Assembly (NCBI RefSeq): GCF_005886345.1
Contig: NZ_PNEC01000016.1
Location: 53,385 to 117,384, forward strand
Direction of reading: 5' to 3'
Origin: Pseudoalteromonas phenolica
GTDB lineage: Bacteria; Pseudomonadota; Gammaproteobacteria; Enterobacterales; Alteromonadaceae
Length of the DNA stretch: 64,000 nucleotides
The position numbers were made by a program, and so were the translations under genes. The notes beneath the pieces are model-generated. The model worked only from the letters and a program-made list of their open reading frames with translations. It had not been told where the DNA came from and ran no database searches. This document shows positions 8,977 through 18,462 of this stretch, piece by piece. How positions within the stretch are numbered: position 1 is the stretch's first letter; each line of letters starts with the position of its first letter.

Positions 8977-10017
8977 GTGTCGTCTCTTCAAGGTTTAAGT
9001 AAAAGCTTGGTGATTATCGCATCACTGTTTATCATTTTGGCCGGCCTTAAACTGGCCACGGATATCATTGTACCATTTATATTGGCTGCATTTATCGCAA
9101 TCATATGTAATCCGTTATTACGATTCTTTGCCCGTTACAAAGTGCCTAAAGGCATTGCGATCTTACTCATCATGTTAATGATAGTTGCTGTTGGCTCTAG
9201 TTTAGCTGGCCTCGTAGGTCAATCTCTGAATGATTTCTCGCAACAATTGCCACAATACAGAGAAGAACTTCAAGGTCGATTTGTTTGGTTGGTTGATACT
9301 GCCGCACAATATAATATTTTAATCGACAAACAACAGCTGATTGCTTTGTTTGATCCCGGTAAAATGATCGATATGGCCACCAATATGCTGACTGGCTTTG
9401 GTGCGGCTATGGCCAATATCTTTTTAATTATCTTAACTGTGGTGTTTATGTTATTCGAAGCGCCGATGATCAATAAGAAAGTACATTTGGCGTTAGACGA
9501 TCCTGAAATGCGACAAAAACAAATTGACAAGTTTCTTGAATCTATTAATTCTTATTTGGCTATTAAAACACTAGTTTCTTTAGCAACAGGCTTTTGTGCA
9601 GCCTTGTTACTTTGGGTATTAGATGTCGATTACTTCGTATTATGGGGCGTAGTGGCGTTTTTATTAAACTATATCCCTAATATCGGCTCTATTATTGCTG
9701 CAGTGCCTGCAGTTTTAATTGCACTTATTACCCAAGGCCCTCTAGTGAGTGGTTTTGTAGCACTCGGTTATGTCGCAATAAACACCATTATGGGCAATGT
9801 TATAGAGCCAAAATATATGGGGAAGGGATTAGGATTATCTACTTTAGTCGTATTCCTGTCTTTAATCTTCTGGGGCTGGTTGTTTGGTACAGTTGGTATG
9901 TTGCTATCAGTACCATTAACTATGGTGGTGAAAATTGCCTTAGAAAATAGTGAAGAAGGGCAGTGGTTGGCTACTATGCTCGGCAGTGGTGAAGAAACAG
10001 AATCAAAGCTCAGTTAA
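8977..10017 (+). CDS. AI-2E/PerM-family inner-membrane permease
   Basis: A protein of 346 residues with about eight hydrophobic segments: a pair at the N-terminus (LVIIASLFIILAGLKLA; FIAIICNPLLRFFARY), a central soluble loop (about 90-140), and a C-terminal bundle holding the family signature NYIPNIGSIIAAVPAVLIAL and IEPKYMGKGLGLSTLVVF. The family includes TqsA and YdiK-like proteins; only some export autoinducer-2, so the substrate is left open. The start is GTG with a GAAGGA ribosome site; the ATG two bases earlier is out of frame and soon stops. The stop codon overlaps the stop of the converging gene (shared TTAA). Confidence 0.85.
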   Translation: MSSLQGLSKSLVIIASLFIILAGLKLATDIIVPFILAAFIAIICNPLLRFFARYKVPKGIAILLIMLMIVAVGSSLAGLVGQSLNDFSQQLPQYREELQGRFVWLVDTAAQYNILIDKQQLIALFDPGKMIDMATNMLTGFGAAMANIFLIILTVVFMLFEAPMINKKVHLALDDPEMRQKQIDKFLESINSYLAIKTLVSLATGFCAALLLWVLDVDYFVLWGVVAFLLNYIPNIGSIIAAVPAVLIALITQGPLVSGFVALGYVAINTIMGNVIEPKYMGKGLGLSTLVVFLSLIFWGWLFGTVGMLLSVPLTMVVKIALENSEEGQWLATMLGSGEETESKLS

Positions 10018-10421
10018 TATCTGAGCTTTAAGTCTTCAATGTGACGTTGGTATAAACGAATTTTACATTCTTTGTATGCGATAGCTGCTTTAGTTGAGTT
10101 AGGCATTTTGTGTAAGTAGCGCCAGCGGCAGGAATCTTCTATATAGTTATCTTTATGCTTCAAGCTTCTGCGAATAATGGGTAGAAGCTGAGTGTTACCT
10201 GTATCCTCTTCTAACTCTTCCATATCCATGACAATTTTATTGATCCAAATAGTACGCTCTCGTTCTAATGTTTCAATATTTGTATCGAGGCACTTAATAA
10301 AATACCGAGCTTCTGCAGGTGAGTTACTTGTTATTGGCGCACACTCTCGTAATTCATAAGCGCTAGCACTCAGTGAAGCAATAGGAAAAAGTATGCAAAG
10401 CGGTTTTATCAAATTAATCAT
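10014..10421 (-). CDS. Small secreted protein with conserved-looking cysteines
   Basis: A protein of 135 residues with a signal peptide (LCILFPIASLSASA, cleavage near residue 20) and a helical, charged mature part. Four cysteines (in RECAP, KCLD, DSCRW, KECK) could form two disulfides. Size, cysteine spacing and the W-R-Y / KEC pattern recall LprI/DUF1311 periplasmic proteins, but the match is weak. It overlaps the upstream histidine-kinase gene by 8 bases and ends the four-gene PepSY/regulator/kinase operon, so a role in envelope sensing is inferred from position only. Confidence 0.6.
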   Translation of the reverse strand: MINLIKPLCILFPIASLSASAYELRECAPITSNSPAEARYFIKCLDTNIETLERERTIWINKIVMDMEELEEDTGNTQLLPIIRRSLKHKDNYIEDSCRWRYLHKMPNSTKAAIAYKECKIRLYQRHIEDLKLRY

Positions 10422-11745
10422 ATTTAAACTCTATGATAAATTGTGCTCCACCTATCAGAGCAGAATCTATATTAATAGTTCCTTGGTAATCATTAATGAG
10501 GTCGGCGACAATTGCGAGTCCAACACCATGTCCACTTTCATAAGTATCAAGGCGAGCTCCACGCTGTAATAATTTTTTGCGATCACTAGGCTCAATTCCT
10601 GGACCGTCATCATTAATTTCAAAAATAAGCCTTTTATTGATATAAGTAACTTTTACTTGAACTGAAGCTTGGCAAGCTTTGCAGGCGTTATCAATTAAGT
10701 TACCTAAAATTTCCATTAAATCGGTTTTATCTCCCAGAAAGTTAAGCGACTCATCACAATCTGACTCAAATTCAATCGCCTTTTGATGATATACCTTTTT
10801 CATTGCATTTAAAATTGATTCGAGTACTGGCGCCACAGCTGTTTTCTTTTTCCAAGTATCAGTGCCACCAGTCGCAGCTCGTTTAAGCTGGTGTTCAATC
10901 ATGCTATTAATTCTGTCTAATTGTTCTTGGGCATCATTATCATCAGCCATGGGGCTTGATTTTAAAATGGCAAGAGGCGTTTTGAGAGCATGCGCAAGAT
11001 CGCTCAATGAAGCCCTATAGCGTTCTTTTTGCCGGCGTTGAGACTCTAGTAATAAGTTTAAGTCTTGGGTAATTGCTTGTAACTCAACAGGGTAACCAAA
11101 ACTTAACCGTTCTTTCTTGCCAGACTCAATTGCTTTTATTTCTTTATCTAGGCGTTGTAATGGCCTCATATTCCAGATAAAGCCTAAACTCATTAAAAGC
11201 GTCATGATAGCTCCTAGAATGAGCATCCAAGTTATTAGTGTATCGGTAAACTCTGAAAGTACATTGGTAAGCGCTTTGTCATCACGTAGTAAAATAAATA
11301 CAGCCTGTTGAGATTGCTCTGCATTGCCTAGTATGACAGTCAAGCTTAGTTGCCAGTAAGCATCGCCTTGATAAAAAACTTGTTTAAATTCTGAAGCGCC
11401 AGTCTCAGAGTCAATTGTATTTGGATTAAACTCGAGTGAAACAGCTGACTCTGAATACCAAACAAGGTCGTTATTTTGATAAATGAGTGCAAATGTATCA
11501 GAATCAATGCGGTTAAGTTCGGGTGCTAAAATAGTATTGGGCATTTGTACTGTTTCATCAATAAACTCTACCTCAGAGATTAATGAATAGAGATGCGCTT
11601 CTAAGTTATTTTCAGTGGCATCAACAAGCGAAGAATAATAAGCACTACTTACTGAAAAGAATAGCACTGGAAGGGCAATAATAAGCACAAAGACAAGGAC
11701 GAAGCCTTGTCTTATTTTAAGCGGAACTTGGGTTGCGTTTACCAC
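10414..11745 (-). CDS. PhoQ-like sensor histidine kinase
   Basis: Membrane sensor kinase of 443 residues. TM1 (about 13-32) and TM2 (about 165-187) bracket a periplasmic sensor of about 130 residues. The HAMP-like region is followed by the phospho-acceptor helix LSDLAHALKTPLAIL, whose HALKTPLA core resembles PhoQ rather than the common HELRTPL. N-box NLIDNACKA, DDGPGIEP and GHGVGLAIV form the ATPase domain. The start overlaps the response-regulator stop by 7 bases, indicating coupled translation. The PepSY gene in the same operon makes envelope stress, metal or antimicrobial-peptide sensing plausible; the actual signal is unknown. Confidence 0.88.
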   Translation of the reverse strand: MVNATQVPLKIRQGFVLVFVLIIALPVLFFSVSSAYYSSLVDATENNLEAHLYSLISEVEFIDETVQMPNTILAPELNRIDSDTFALIYQNNDLVWYSESAVSLEFNPNTIDSETGASEFKQVFYQGDAYWQLSLTVILGNAEQSQQAVFILLRDDKALTNVLSEFTDTLITWMLILGAIMTLLMSLGFIWNMRPLQRLDKEIKAIESGKKERLSFGYPVELQAITQDLNLLLESQRRQKERYRASLSDLAHALKTPLAILKSSPMADDNDAQEQLDRINSMIEHQLKRAATGGTDTWKKKTAVAPVLESILNAMKKVYHQKAIEFESDCDESLNFLGDKTDLMEILGNLIDNACKACQASVQVKVTYINKRLIFEINDDGPGIEPSDRKKLLQRGARLDTYESGHGVGLAIVADLINDYQGTINIDSALIGGAQFIIEFKYD

Positions 11746-12413
11746 TGATTTCTGAACCTATAACCTCTACCCCTAAGGGTTTCAACAGGGTTTAAATTAC
11801 CTTCAGGGTCAAGTTTCTTACGTAATCTTAAAACAAAGACCTCAATAACGTTTGAATCTAGGTCAAAGTCTTGATCATAAATATGCTCGGTTAGTTCAGA
11901 CTTTGAAATGACTTTTTGTGGGTTTACCATTAAGTATTCAAGCACTTTGTATTCATAAGCAGTTAGGCTAAGCTCTTTATCATTAACCCATACTTGCTGA
12001 GAGCGAGTGTGAATTTTGACAGGGCCAATATTTATTTCTGGGTTGGCTTGTCCTGCACTTCTGCGAATTAGCGCGTTACAGCGGGCGACGAGTTCTTCTT
12101 GATGAAATGGCTTAGTGAGGTAGTCATCAGCACCAGCATCTAAACCTTCTACTTTATCTTGCCAACGTTCTCTAGCGGTTAGTATCAAGATAGGTATGGT
12201 CACGCCAGCTTTACGCGCACGTTTTATCAGCTCAATACCATCTAATTTAGGTAAACCTAAATCGACCACTGCAAGGTCTAATGGGTATTCTTGTAAATGG
12301 AATAAACCTGATTCGCCATCATGACATAGGTCGATGCTATATTTTTCTTTTTCTAGAGCAAAACGTAAGTTTTCGGCTAATTGAATGTCATCTTCAATCA
12401 CTAAAATTCGCAT
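11739..12413 (-). CDS. OmpR/PhoP-family response regulator
   Basis: A protein of 224 residues. The receiver domain carries acidic ED at 8-9, the phospho-acceptor Asp in VVDLGLP (about residue 51) and the switch Lys in LTKPF (about 101). The C-terminal winged helix (about 125-222) has LTAYEYKVLEYL and ends LRGRGYRF. The EWQDKVEGLDAGADDYLTKPFH-type segment matches PhoP best. It would be phosphorylated by the adjacent kinase and act as a DNA-binding regulator. It is preceded by the PepSY gene with only 2 bases between them. The target regulon cannot be read from this window. Confidence 0.9.
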   Translation of the reverse strand: MRILVIEDDIQLAENLRFALEKEKYSIDLCHDGESGLFHLQEYPLDLAVVDLGLPKLDGIELIKRARKAGVTIPILILTARERWQDKVEGLDAGADDYLTKPFHQEELVARCNALIRRSAGQANPEINIGPVKIHTRSQQVWVNDKELSLTAYEYKVLEYLMVNPQKVISKSELTEHIYDQDFDLDSNVIEVFVLRLRKKLDPEGNLNPVETLRGRGYRFRNQW

Positions 12414-12415
12414 AA

Positions 12416-12664
12416 TTAATCCTTCTTCACTTTGCCTGTTTGTTTATCTACTTTGAGGTCAACAATGCGTCCGTCCTTTTGCAAGATCCTTACGACAAAA
12501 TAGGTGTTTTCTTCTGATACTTTTAACGTTTTTCCTGCATATTCTGCAAGGGCCAGCGTAATAGCTTGTTTTTTGTCGATATTGGTTTTGTTACTGGCAA
12601 TGACTGTCGCTGATACCAGTGACAAACTTAAACCAACAATTAAACCAATTAATGTTAGACGCAT
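12416..12664 (-). CDS. PepSY-domain small secreted protein
   Basis: A protein of 82 residues with a signal peptide (LIGLIVGLSLSLVSATVIA) followed by a single PepSY domain: a helix (KKQAITLALAEYAGKTLKV), then strands ending RIVDLKVDKQTGKVKKD. PepSY proteins are periplasmic or extracytoplasmic and often accompany PhoP/Q-like systems as first gene, as here, where they may modulate the sensor. An interaction with the neighbouring kinase is inference. It is the promoter-proximal gene of the operon. Confidence 0.85.
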   Translation of the reverse strand: MRLTLIGLIVGLSLSLVSATVIASNKTNIDKKQAITLALAEYAGKTLKVSEENTYFVVRILQKDGRIVDLKVDKQTGKVKKD

Positions 12665-12743
12665 TTTGAGCTCCAGTTACAGGGCTGCTTAACAATTGTG
12701 TTCAGAATATTAGTTAACGAATTAACCAAAGCTGAACTTGCTG

Positions 12744-13043
12744 TTAAGGCAAAACCTTTTTATACGGTTTAACAACACTGTGAGCATATACGCCAGCAGC
12801 AATATATGGATCTGCATCAGCCCACTGCTGAGCAGCTTCAAGAGAATCAAACTCAGCAATGACAAGAGAGCCGGTAAAGCCAGCTGAACCTGGATCTTCA
12901 CTATCAATCGCAGGAAGTGGGCCTGCTGCAAATAAACGGTTTTGTTCTTTTAAAGCCACGAGTCTTTCTAAATGCGCAGGGCGAGTCGCTAAACGTTTTT
13001 CTAAAGAGTTCTCTACATCAGTAGAGTAGATCATATACAACAT
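12744..13043 (-). CDS. yciI: YciI-family protein
   Basis: Cytosolic ferredoxin-like-fold protein of 99 residues. Landmarks are the N-terminal MLYMIYSTD, the RPAHLERL helix with its conserved histidine, [29 protein letters not shown] and the VVKPYKKV tail. I take the ATG at 13043 as start; the longer frame adds twelve residues not typical of the family. YciI proteins resemble muconolactone isomerase and EthD but have no agreed reaction; the His-Asp pair is thought to be catalytic. Transcribed singly between the PepSY operon and the NSS transporter. Confidence 0.85.
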   Translation of the reverse strand: MLYMIYSTDVENSLEKRLATRPAHLERLVALKEQNRLFAAGPLPAIDSEDPGSAGFTGSLVIAEFDSLEAAQQWADADPYIAAGVYAHSVVKPYKKVLP

Positions 13044-13220
13044 AAAATTCACTTTTATCAGGTCTGTATGAAATTGCATGCAATGGTAAGCTTTCTATAC
13101 GCCCTTTGTAAATGGCAATACTATGAGACACAGTGTTTAACGTTAAAAACTTGATAACAGTATCCTATGACGGTAGAGTCGGGCGGAAGTAAAAAACAAT
13201 AACAACAGGATGACGTTTTA

Positions 13221-14645
13221 ATGAGTGCGAACAGAGAGCATTTTAGTTCAAAACTAGGCTTTATTTTAGCTGCTGCAGGCTCTGCTGTAGGTATAGGTAA
13301 CTTAGTTGGTTTCCCCGTCTCTGCAACAAAAAATGGTGGTGGAGCCTTTCTTTTAGTTTATGCATTATTTGTGGCTTTTATCTGTTTGCCTGTGATGATG
13401 GCTGAAATGGCTATGGGCCGAAAAGCTCAGAAAGACCCATACGGTGCATATAAGTCTCTATCTGGTAATGACAAAAAGTGGTCTTTTGCGGGTGGCCTTG
13501 CAGTACTAACCCCTTTTATGATTGCCGTTTTTTATATGGTGATTACAGTTTGGATATTTGGTTATCTTGCGCAAACTGCATTAGGTAACTTGGATATGCT
13601 GGCTAACCCAGACCATTTTGGTCAGTTCATTAATCAAAACACGGTTTTTGCTTACATGGTTGTAGTTGCAATCATTGTGAACTTAATTCTAGTGGGTGGT
13701 GTTAAAGAAGGCATTGAAAAAGCAGCAAAGTTTCTAATGCCCGCACTGTTTGTACTACTAATTGGTCTTGTGGCGTATGTACTTACGCTAGATAACGCCA
13801 TGGCTGGTGTTGAGTATTACATTGTTCCAGACTTTTCAAAGATGGATGCCAGTGTTCTAAATGGCGCCTTGTCTCAAGCATTTTTCTCATTATCTTTAGG
13901 TATGGGTATCTTAATGACTTATGCGTCTTATATCTCTAAAAAAGACGACATTGTAGGTGGCGCAAAAATGGTCGCCATTACTGACTCGCTAGTGGCATTT
14001 ATTGCTGGCCTTATGGTTCTGCCTGCTATCTTCAGTTTTAATCCAGCGACGAATCCAGAAGAGCTATCAGATTCATCGGTTTCAATGATTTTCGTGTATC
14101 TGCCTAAAATTCTTTTAGCACTGCAAACTGATATTGGTTATACCGGTGCCTCAATTGTGGCATTTGTCTTCTTTTTATTGGTATTTTTTGCAGCAATTAC
14201 CTCTCTAGTATCTATTGTTGAAGTACCAACAGCAGCATTGATTGAAGAAAAAGGCGTAAGTCGTAAGGTCGCATTATTAATTTTAGCAGGTGCCACAGGT
14301 CTACTGACAGTGCTGTGTACGATGTCATTTGGTATGGTTGATTGGCTGACTAAATTTGTTAGCTATGGTGGTGCTGATAAAAGTATGTTCGATATCGTAT
14401 ACGATGTTTTTTACGACACAATTTTACCGCTGAATGGTTTAATGGTTTGTTTATTTGTTACTTATCGCTGGAAGAAAGCCAAACTATCTGAAGAATTGTC
14501 CCAAGGTTGTGACAGTTATTCAGGTAGTTTTATGGAAAAATATGTGAATTTCTCACTGTCGACTTTTATACCTGTGATCTTGCTACTTATCTTTGTAAAT
14601 ACTGTCGCCACTAAGTTTTTTGCAGTAAGCCTATTTGGCTTTTAA
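13221..14645 (+). CDS. NSS-family sodium-dependent transporter
   Basis: Inner-membrane Na+-coupled transporter of the neurotransmitter:sodium symporter (SNF, LeuT-fold) family, 474 residues with about 11-12 membrane segments. TM1 holds the unwound Na+/substrate motif GSAVGIGNLVGFP, preceded by the FSSKLGFILAAAG opening. LSQAFFSLSLGMGILMTYASY matches TM6. Substrates of the family are amino acids or related amines (here unresolved). The single gene ends in a strong terminator. Confidence 0.88.
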   Translation: MSANREHFSSKLGFILAAAGSAVGIGNLVGFPVSATKNGGGAFLLVYALFVAFICLPVMMAEMAMGRKAQKDPYGAYKSLSGNDKKWSFAGGLAVLTPFMIAVFYMVITVWIFGYLAQTALGNLDMLANPDHFGQFINQNTVFAYMVVVAIIVNLILVGGVKEGIEKAAKFLMPALFVLLIGLVAYVLTLDNAMAGVEYYIVPDFSKMDASVLNGALSQAFFSLSLGMGILMTYASYISKKDDIVGGAKMVAITDSLVAFIAGLMVLPAIFSFNPATNPEELSDSSVSMIFVYLPKILLALQTDIGYTGASIVAFVFFLLVFFAAITSLVSIVEVPTAALIEEKGVSRKVALLILAGATGLLTVLCTMSFGMVDWLTKFVSYGGADKSMFDIVYDVFYDTILPLNGLMVCLFVTYRWKKAKLSEELSQGCDSYSGSFMEKYVNFSLSTFIPVILLLIFVNTVATKFFAVSLFGF

Positions 14646-14652
14646 CTCGTAT

Positions 14653-14679
14653 AAAATTAAAATTAAAATTAAAACTAAA
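14653..14679 (+). repeat. Short AAAATT-type tandem repeat
   Basis: About four imperfect copies of AAAATT fill the gap between the transporter stop and its terminator. This is probably a simple low-complexity spacer that also gives the A-run of the terminator on the opposite strand. Confidence 0.6.
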
Positions 14680-14705
14680 AATGGCCGATTATTCGGCCTT
14701 TTTTA
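14676..14705. terminator. Bidirectional terminator between NSS transporter and CPBP gene
   Basis: GGCCGA, loop TTAT, TCGGCC, with an A-run to the left and a six-T run to the right. It lies between two convergent genes. Confidence 0.88.
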
Positions 14706-14709
14706 GTTT

Positions 14710-15366
14710 CTAGCTGGTGGTTATTCGTATCCCAGAATCTAAATAGCTGCCAACCCCTATGGTAAACATCCATAAACCCCACAAACTATGCTCTAGTACA
14801 CACACCATCAATGAGCGACTGTGCGCATAGGTGTAAGAAAATAACAACCCGCCGGCGAATGAAAGCGCAATTGCAACCCAGTTATCGTAAACACAATGGG
14901 CGAGGGCAAAACTGAGTGCACTTAAAAAGATGCGCACGTTTTTACTTGGCAGAATATGCTTGTAACGATGGAAGAAATAGCTTCTAAAAATGAGTTCCTG
15001 AGGCAACACGGATAGCAGTGGATAAGCAATTAATAAGATTAACCATTGGGTAGTTTCATTCTTTGGCATAGCAAACCAAAGCGTTTGATTGGCCAAGCCG
15101 AATAACATGGCACTGAACAATGCGCCAATGAAGAAGCCAGTAAAAAGTCGATGTTTGACTTGTGAAAATTGGCCCAAAGAAGTTAAGCGAAAGCGCTTAA
15201 AATGTGGATCAGTAAGCAGCAGAAAGGTGCATACAATCATTAAAATCAGTAAAGCAGGGAATAACCAACTGGACAAATAATCTTTAAATAAATAAGTAAA
15301 CAGCGGTAAGCAGAAAAATACGCCACAGAGCTCAAACCAACGATATTGCGAAGCAGTCAAAGGCAA
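14710..15366 (-). CDS. CPBP-family intramembrane protease-like protein
   Basis: Polytopic membrane protein of 218 residues (about 6-7 hydrophobic segments). CPBP (Abi/Rce1-type) motifs are present: QELIFRSYFF (motif 1, with Q in place of the first of the usual two Glu), SFALAHCVYD (motif 2, His) and LEHSLWGLW (motif 3, His). Such proteins are glutamate-dependent intramembrane proteases or non-proteolytic scaffolds. The single-Glu motif 1 still has the residue usually regarded as catalytic, but activity is uncertain. It is a single gene close upstream of yciB on the same strand. Confidence 0.78.
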   Translation of the reverse strand: MPLTASQYRWFELCGVFFCLPLFTYLFKDYLSSWLFPALLILMIVCTFLLLTDPHFKRFRLTSLGQFSQVKHRLFTGFFIGALFSAMLFGLANQTLWFAMPKNETTQWLILLIAYPLLSVLPQELIFRSYFFHRYKHILPSKNVRIFLSALSFALAHCVYDNWVAIALSFAGGLLFSYTYAHSRSLMVCVLEHSLWGLWMFTIGVGSYLDSGIRITTS

Positions 15367-15445
15367 ACCCGATTCTTAAATATAATTAAAAAAGTATAGT
15401 TTGCCCCTAGACTAAAAAAGCGACAGTTTTATTAAATTTGCGGGG

Positions 15446-16042
15446 TTATTTTTTGTTTTCTTGTTCTTGAAACCCATCGGGTAAGTATTCAAAAATCCGA
15501 AAAACAGTGAGCAATACGGCAATAAATGTGACGATTGCGAGACCGAAGACTTTGAAATTAACCCAAAAGTCGAGCGAGAAGTTATAGGCGACATAAAGGT
15601 TTAAGATTGCAATACTGATTAAGAATACAAACCAAAGCGTATTGAGCTTTTCATATACTGATTTTGGTACATCCACCTTTAACTCTTTTTCACCTTGTTT
15701 CTCGGCTGCGGTCTTTAACATGCTGAGTAGTGCCGTTTTCACGAGGTTTTTATTAAATATAAATCGAGAAATGACCAAGGCAGCCGCTAATAGGCCATAT
15801 ATAGCCGTCGTTTTCCACATAATGTACTGTTCATCTTGGAATATGATTGTCATACCGCCAAGGAATAAAGCAATCACACAGAAGACCCAAGTTTTGGTAG
15901 AGATTTTACCCTTAGTGAAATATTGATATGCAATTTGCAGTAATGATATACCGACCAATACAGCAGTCGCCCAGAATATATCGACCATTTTGTAGACTAA
16001 GAAAAATAGGATAAGGGGTAAGTATTCAAATAATGCGGTCAT
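15446..16042 (-). CDS. yciB: YciB inner-membrane protein (septation protein A family)
   Basis: A protein of 198 residues with about five to six membrane segments, matching YciB/IspZ: opening with FEYLPLILFFLVYK, then DIFWATAVLVGISLLQIAYQ and the KTWVFCVIALFLGGMTIIFQDE segment, WKTTAIYGLLAAALVISRF, and a C-terminal FRIFEYLPDG. YciB is linked to cell-envelope synthesis and septation in enterobacteria. It stands near other yci-type genes (yciK, yciO, yciV, yciI) as in many gammaproteobacteria. Confidence 0.92.
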   Translation of the reverse strand: MTALFEYLPLILFFLVYKMVDIFWATAVLVGISLLQIAYQYFTKGKISTKTWVFCVIALFLGGMTIIFQDEQYIMWKTTAIYGLLAAALVISRFIFNKNLVKTALLSMLKTAAEKQGEKELKVDVPKSVYEKLNTLWFVFLISIAILNLYVAYNFSLDFWVNFKVFGLAIVTFIAVLLTVFRIFEYLPDGFQEQENKK

Positions 16043-16167
16043 AGGTACCTCTCTTAAATTACTTCCTACAACAAAGTATTAACAATATTCTGGTAAGACT
16101 GCAAGTTGACATTCACAAAAAATATTTTTAGGCTCTGCCACCCTCTAGCAGTAATAAACCAGTATAT

Positions 16168-16443
16168 ATGAACAAGTCAGAATTAGTATCGGCCATGGCG
16201 GCACACAGCGAGTTAACGAAAAAGGATTCTCAGGCAGCTTTGAATAGTATTTTGGCGGTCATAAAGAAACGCTTATCTGAGGGCGATCAGGTGCCTATCT
16301 CTGGTTTTGGTACGTTTGCATTGAGTTATCATCCAGCAAAAATGGGCAGAAATCCGCAAACGGGTGAAGAGATCATGATTGAAGGGGCAAACAAGGTACA
16401 ATTTAAAGTTGCTAAGGCGCTGAAAGACGCCTTAGCAAACTAA
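16168..16443 (+). CDS. hup: HU-family DNA-binding protein
   Basis: Nucleoid protein of 91 residues, the standard HU length. It has the helical dimerisation half (MNKSELVSAMAAHSELTKKD), the core GFGTFALSYHPA, and the arm GRNPQTGEEIMIEGANKVQF, with the KALKDALAN C-terminus. It is convergent with trpA. Whether it corresponds to HupA, HupB or a third HU paralogue is uncertain; it has a proline in the DNA-contacting arm (NPQTG) as expected. No clear Shine-Dalgarno precedes the ATG. Confidence 0.92.
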   Translation: MNKSELVSAMAAHSELTKKDSQAALNSILAVIKKRLSEGDQVPISGFGTFALSYHPAKMGRNPQTGEEIMIEGANKVQFKVAKALKDALAN

Positions 16444-16464
16444 GCTTCAAGTAGGACTGAGTAA

Positions 16465-17271
16465 CTATTTTTGAGTTGCAGCTTTCATCGTCGCAACAAA
16501 GCTTTGTAACGAGTCTAGCATTGCGCTTGGCTCGTTCAGGTTTTGCTCGATAATTTTAACTACAGCAGAGCCTGAGATTGCACCTGCAGCACCCGAGTTC
16601 AGTGCCGCTTTTACATCGTCAGGCGTTGAAATACCAAAGCCTAACAGTGCAGGCGCTGCATGATATTCTTTTAATTTAGAAATCATAGAGTCAGCTGGCA
16701 TTTGCGCTTTTGTTTCTGTGCCGGTTACTCCAGCACGTGAAAGCAAGTAGGTGTAACCGCGGCCGTAGCTTGCACAAGTTCGAACTGTATCATCATCAGC
16801 GTTTGGTGTTGCTATGAAGATAGGCTCAATGTCTGCAGCTTTTGCAGCGTTTCTAAACATTTTAGATTCATGAAGCGGTACATCAGCCACTAAAATTGAA
16901 TCTACGCCAACTTCTTTTGCTTCACGATAAAAAGTATCGATACCACGCGCAAAAATAAGGTTTGAATACAGCAATAGACCAATCGGAATATCTTGATTGT
17001 ATTCGCGAACTTGTTTAATGATATCAAAGCAGTCTTGGGTATTAATATTTTGCTCTAGGGCGCGAATGTTCGCAGCTTGAATCACTGGGCCGTCTGCAAT
17101 TGGATCTGAAAATGGAATACCTAGCTCTAACGCGTCGGCACCACCGTCAATCAAGCTTTTAATGATCTCGAAGCTCAGCTCTTTGTTTGGATCGCCAATA
17201 GTTACGAACGGGACAAACGCCCCCTGATTGTTTTCTGCAAGGGCAGCAAAAGATTGTGCATAACGGCTCAT
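16465..17271 (-). CDS. trpA: Tryptophan synthase alpha subunit
   Basis: Cleaves indole-3-glycerol phosphate to indole and glyceraldehyde-3-phosphate, passing indole to TrpB. TIM barrel of 268 residues. The catalytic Glu is in [13 protein letters not shown] and the catalytic Asp in [17 protein letters not shown] and [10 protein letters not shown] are phosphate-binding loops. Its start overlaps the trpB stop by one base (translational coupling). Last gene of trpEGD(CF)BA. Confidence 0.97.
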   Translation of the reverse strand: MSRYAQSFAALAENNQGAFVPFVTIGDPNKELSFEIIKSLIDGGADALELGIPFSDPIADGPVIQAANIRALEQNINTQDCFDIIKQVREYNQDIPIGLLLYSNLIFARGIDTFYREAKEVGVDSILVADVPLHESKMFRNAAKAADIEPIFIATPNADDDTVRTCASYGRGYTYLLSRAGVTGTETKAQMPADSMISKLKEYHAAPALLGFGISTPDDVKAALNSGAAGAISGSAVVKIIEQNLNEPSAMLDSLQSFVATMKAATQK

Positions 17272-18461
17272 TATAGCGCTCCTTGTTCTGCTAGTACTTG
17301 GTGAACGTGTGCTAAGTCTTTATCACCGCGACCACTTAAGTTCACAACTAAAATTGTCTCTTCAGTTTGCTCTTCAGCATATTTTAATGCGTATGCAAGG
17401 GCATGACTTGATTCAAGCGCAGGAATAATGCCTTCATGCTTAGCCAGTGCTTGGAAACCATCAAGTGCTTCTTTATCAGAAATACCTACATATTGTGCGC
17501 GTCCCGTTTCATGTAAAAATGCATGCTGAGGGCCAACGGCTGGGTAATCAAGGCCAGCAGAAACAGAGTAAGACTCTTCAATTTGACCATCATGGTTTTG
17601 CATAATATACGTATAGGCACCATGCAAAATACCTTTAGTCCCCTTACAAAGTGCAGCACCATGCTCTTCAGTATCAAGTCCTTTACCCGCAGGCTCAACA
17701 CCAATTAGCTTCACACTCTCATCACCAATAAAATCACTGAACATACCAATAGCATTTGAACCACCACCGACACAGGCAATGACAGCATCAGGTAAACGGC
17801 CTTCAGTGTCTAACACTTGCTGTTTAGCTTCTTCACCAATCATTTTCTGGAATTCACGTACGATAGTCGGAAATGGATGCGGGCCAGCAGCCGTACCTAA
17901 AAGGTAGTGGGCTGTTTTATAGTTTGCAGACCAGTCACGCATGGCTTCATTTACAGCATCCTTTAAAGTACCAGAGCCTGCAGTTACAGGGATCACTTCG
18001 GCACCCATTAAACGCATTCTGAATACATTTGGCTGTTGACGCTCAACGTCTTTTGCACCCATGTAAACACGGCATTTCAAGCCAAGTAGGGCACAGGCAA
18101 GCGCTGTTGCCACACCATGCTGACCTGCACCAGTTTCGGCTATTACTTCTTTTTTACCCATGCGCTTAGTAAGCAATGCTTGGCCAAGTACTTGGTTTGT
18201 TTTATGTGCACCACCGTGGAGTAAATCTTCACGTTTTAAATACAGTTTTACTTTTGGATTTGTAACTAAATTACGTGTAAGCGTTAGTGGCGTTGGACGG
18301 CCCGCGTATTCGTTTAATAGTTTTGTAAACTCAGCCTGAAATTCAGGATCTTTTTGTGATTTATTAAATTCACCTTCAAGCTGCTTTAGTGCAGGGACGA
18401 GTAGTTCGGGTACAAACATGCCACCGAAATCGCCAAAATATGCTGCGTTATTCATTTCCAC
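17271..18461 (-). CDS. trpB: Tryptophan synthase beta subunit
   Basis: PLP enzyme joining indole and serine to give tryptophan. The length of 396 residues is normal. PLP lysine is in the [13 protein letters not shown] motif; [17 protein letters not shown] and the phosphate-binding [10 protein letters not shown] are all present. It forms the alpha2-beta2 complex with TrpA. One base separates it from the trpCF stop. Confidence 0.97.
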   Translation of the reverse strand: MEMNNAAYFGDFGGMFVPELLVPALKQLEGEFNKSQKDPEFQAEFTKLLNEYAGRPTPLTLTRNLVTNPKVKLYLKREDLLHGGAHKTNQVLGQALLTKRMGKKEVIAETGAGQHGVATALACALLGLKCRVYMGAKDVERQQPNVFRMRLMGAEVIPVTAGSGTLKDAVNEAMRDWSANYKTAHYLLGTAAGPHPFPTIVREFQKMIGEEAKQQVLDTEGRLPDAVIACVGGGSNAIGMFSDFIGDESVKLIGVEPAGKGLDTEEHGAALCKGTKGILHGAYTYIMQNHDGQIEESYSVSAGLDYPAVGPQHAFLHETGRAQYVGISDKEALDGFQALAKHEGIIPALESSHALAYALKYAEEQTEETILVVNLSGRGDKDLAHVHQVLAEQGAL

Positions 18462-18462
18462 C

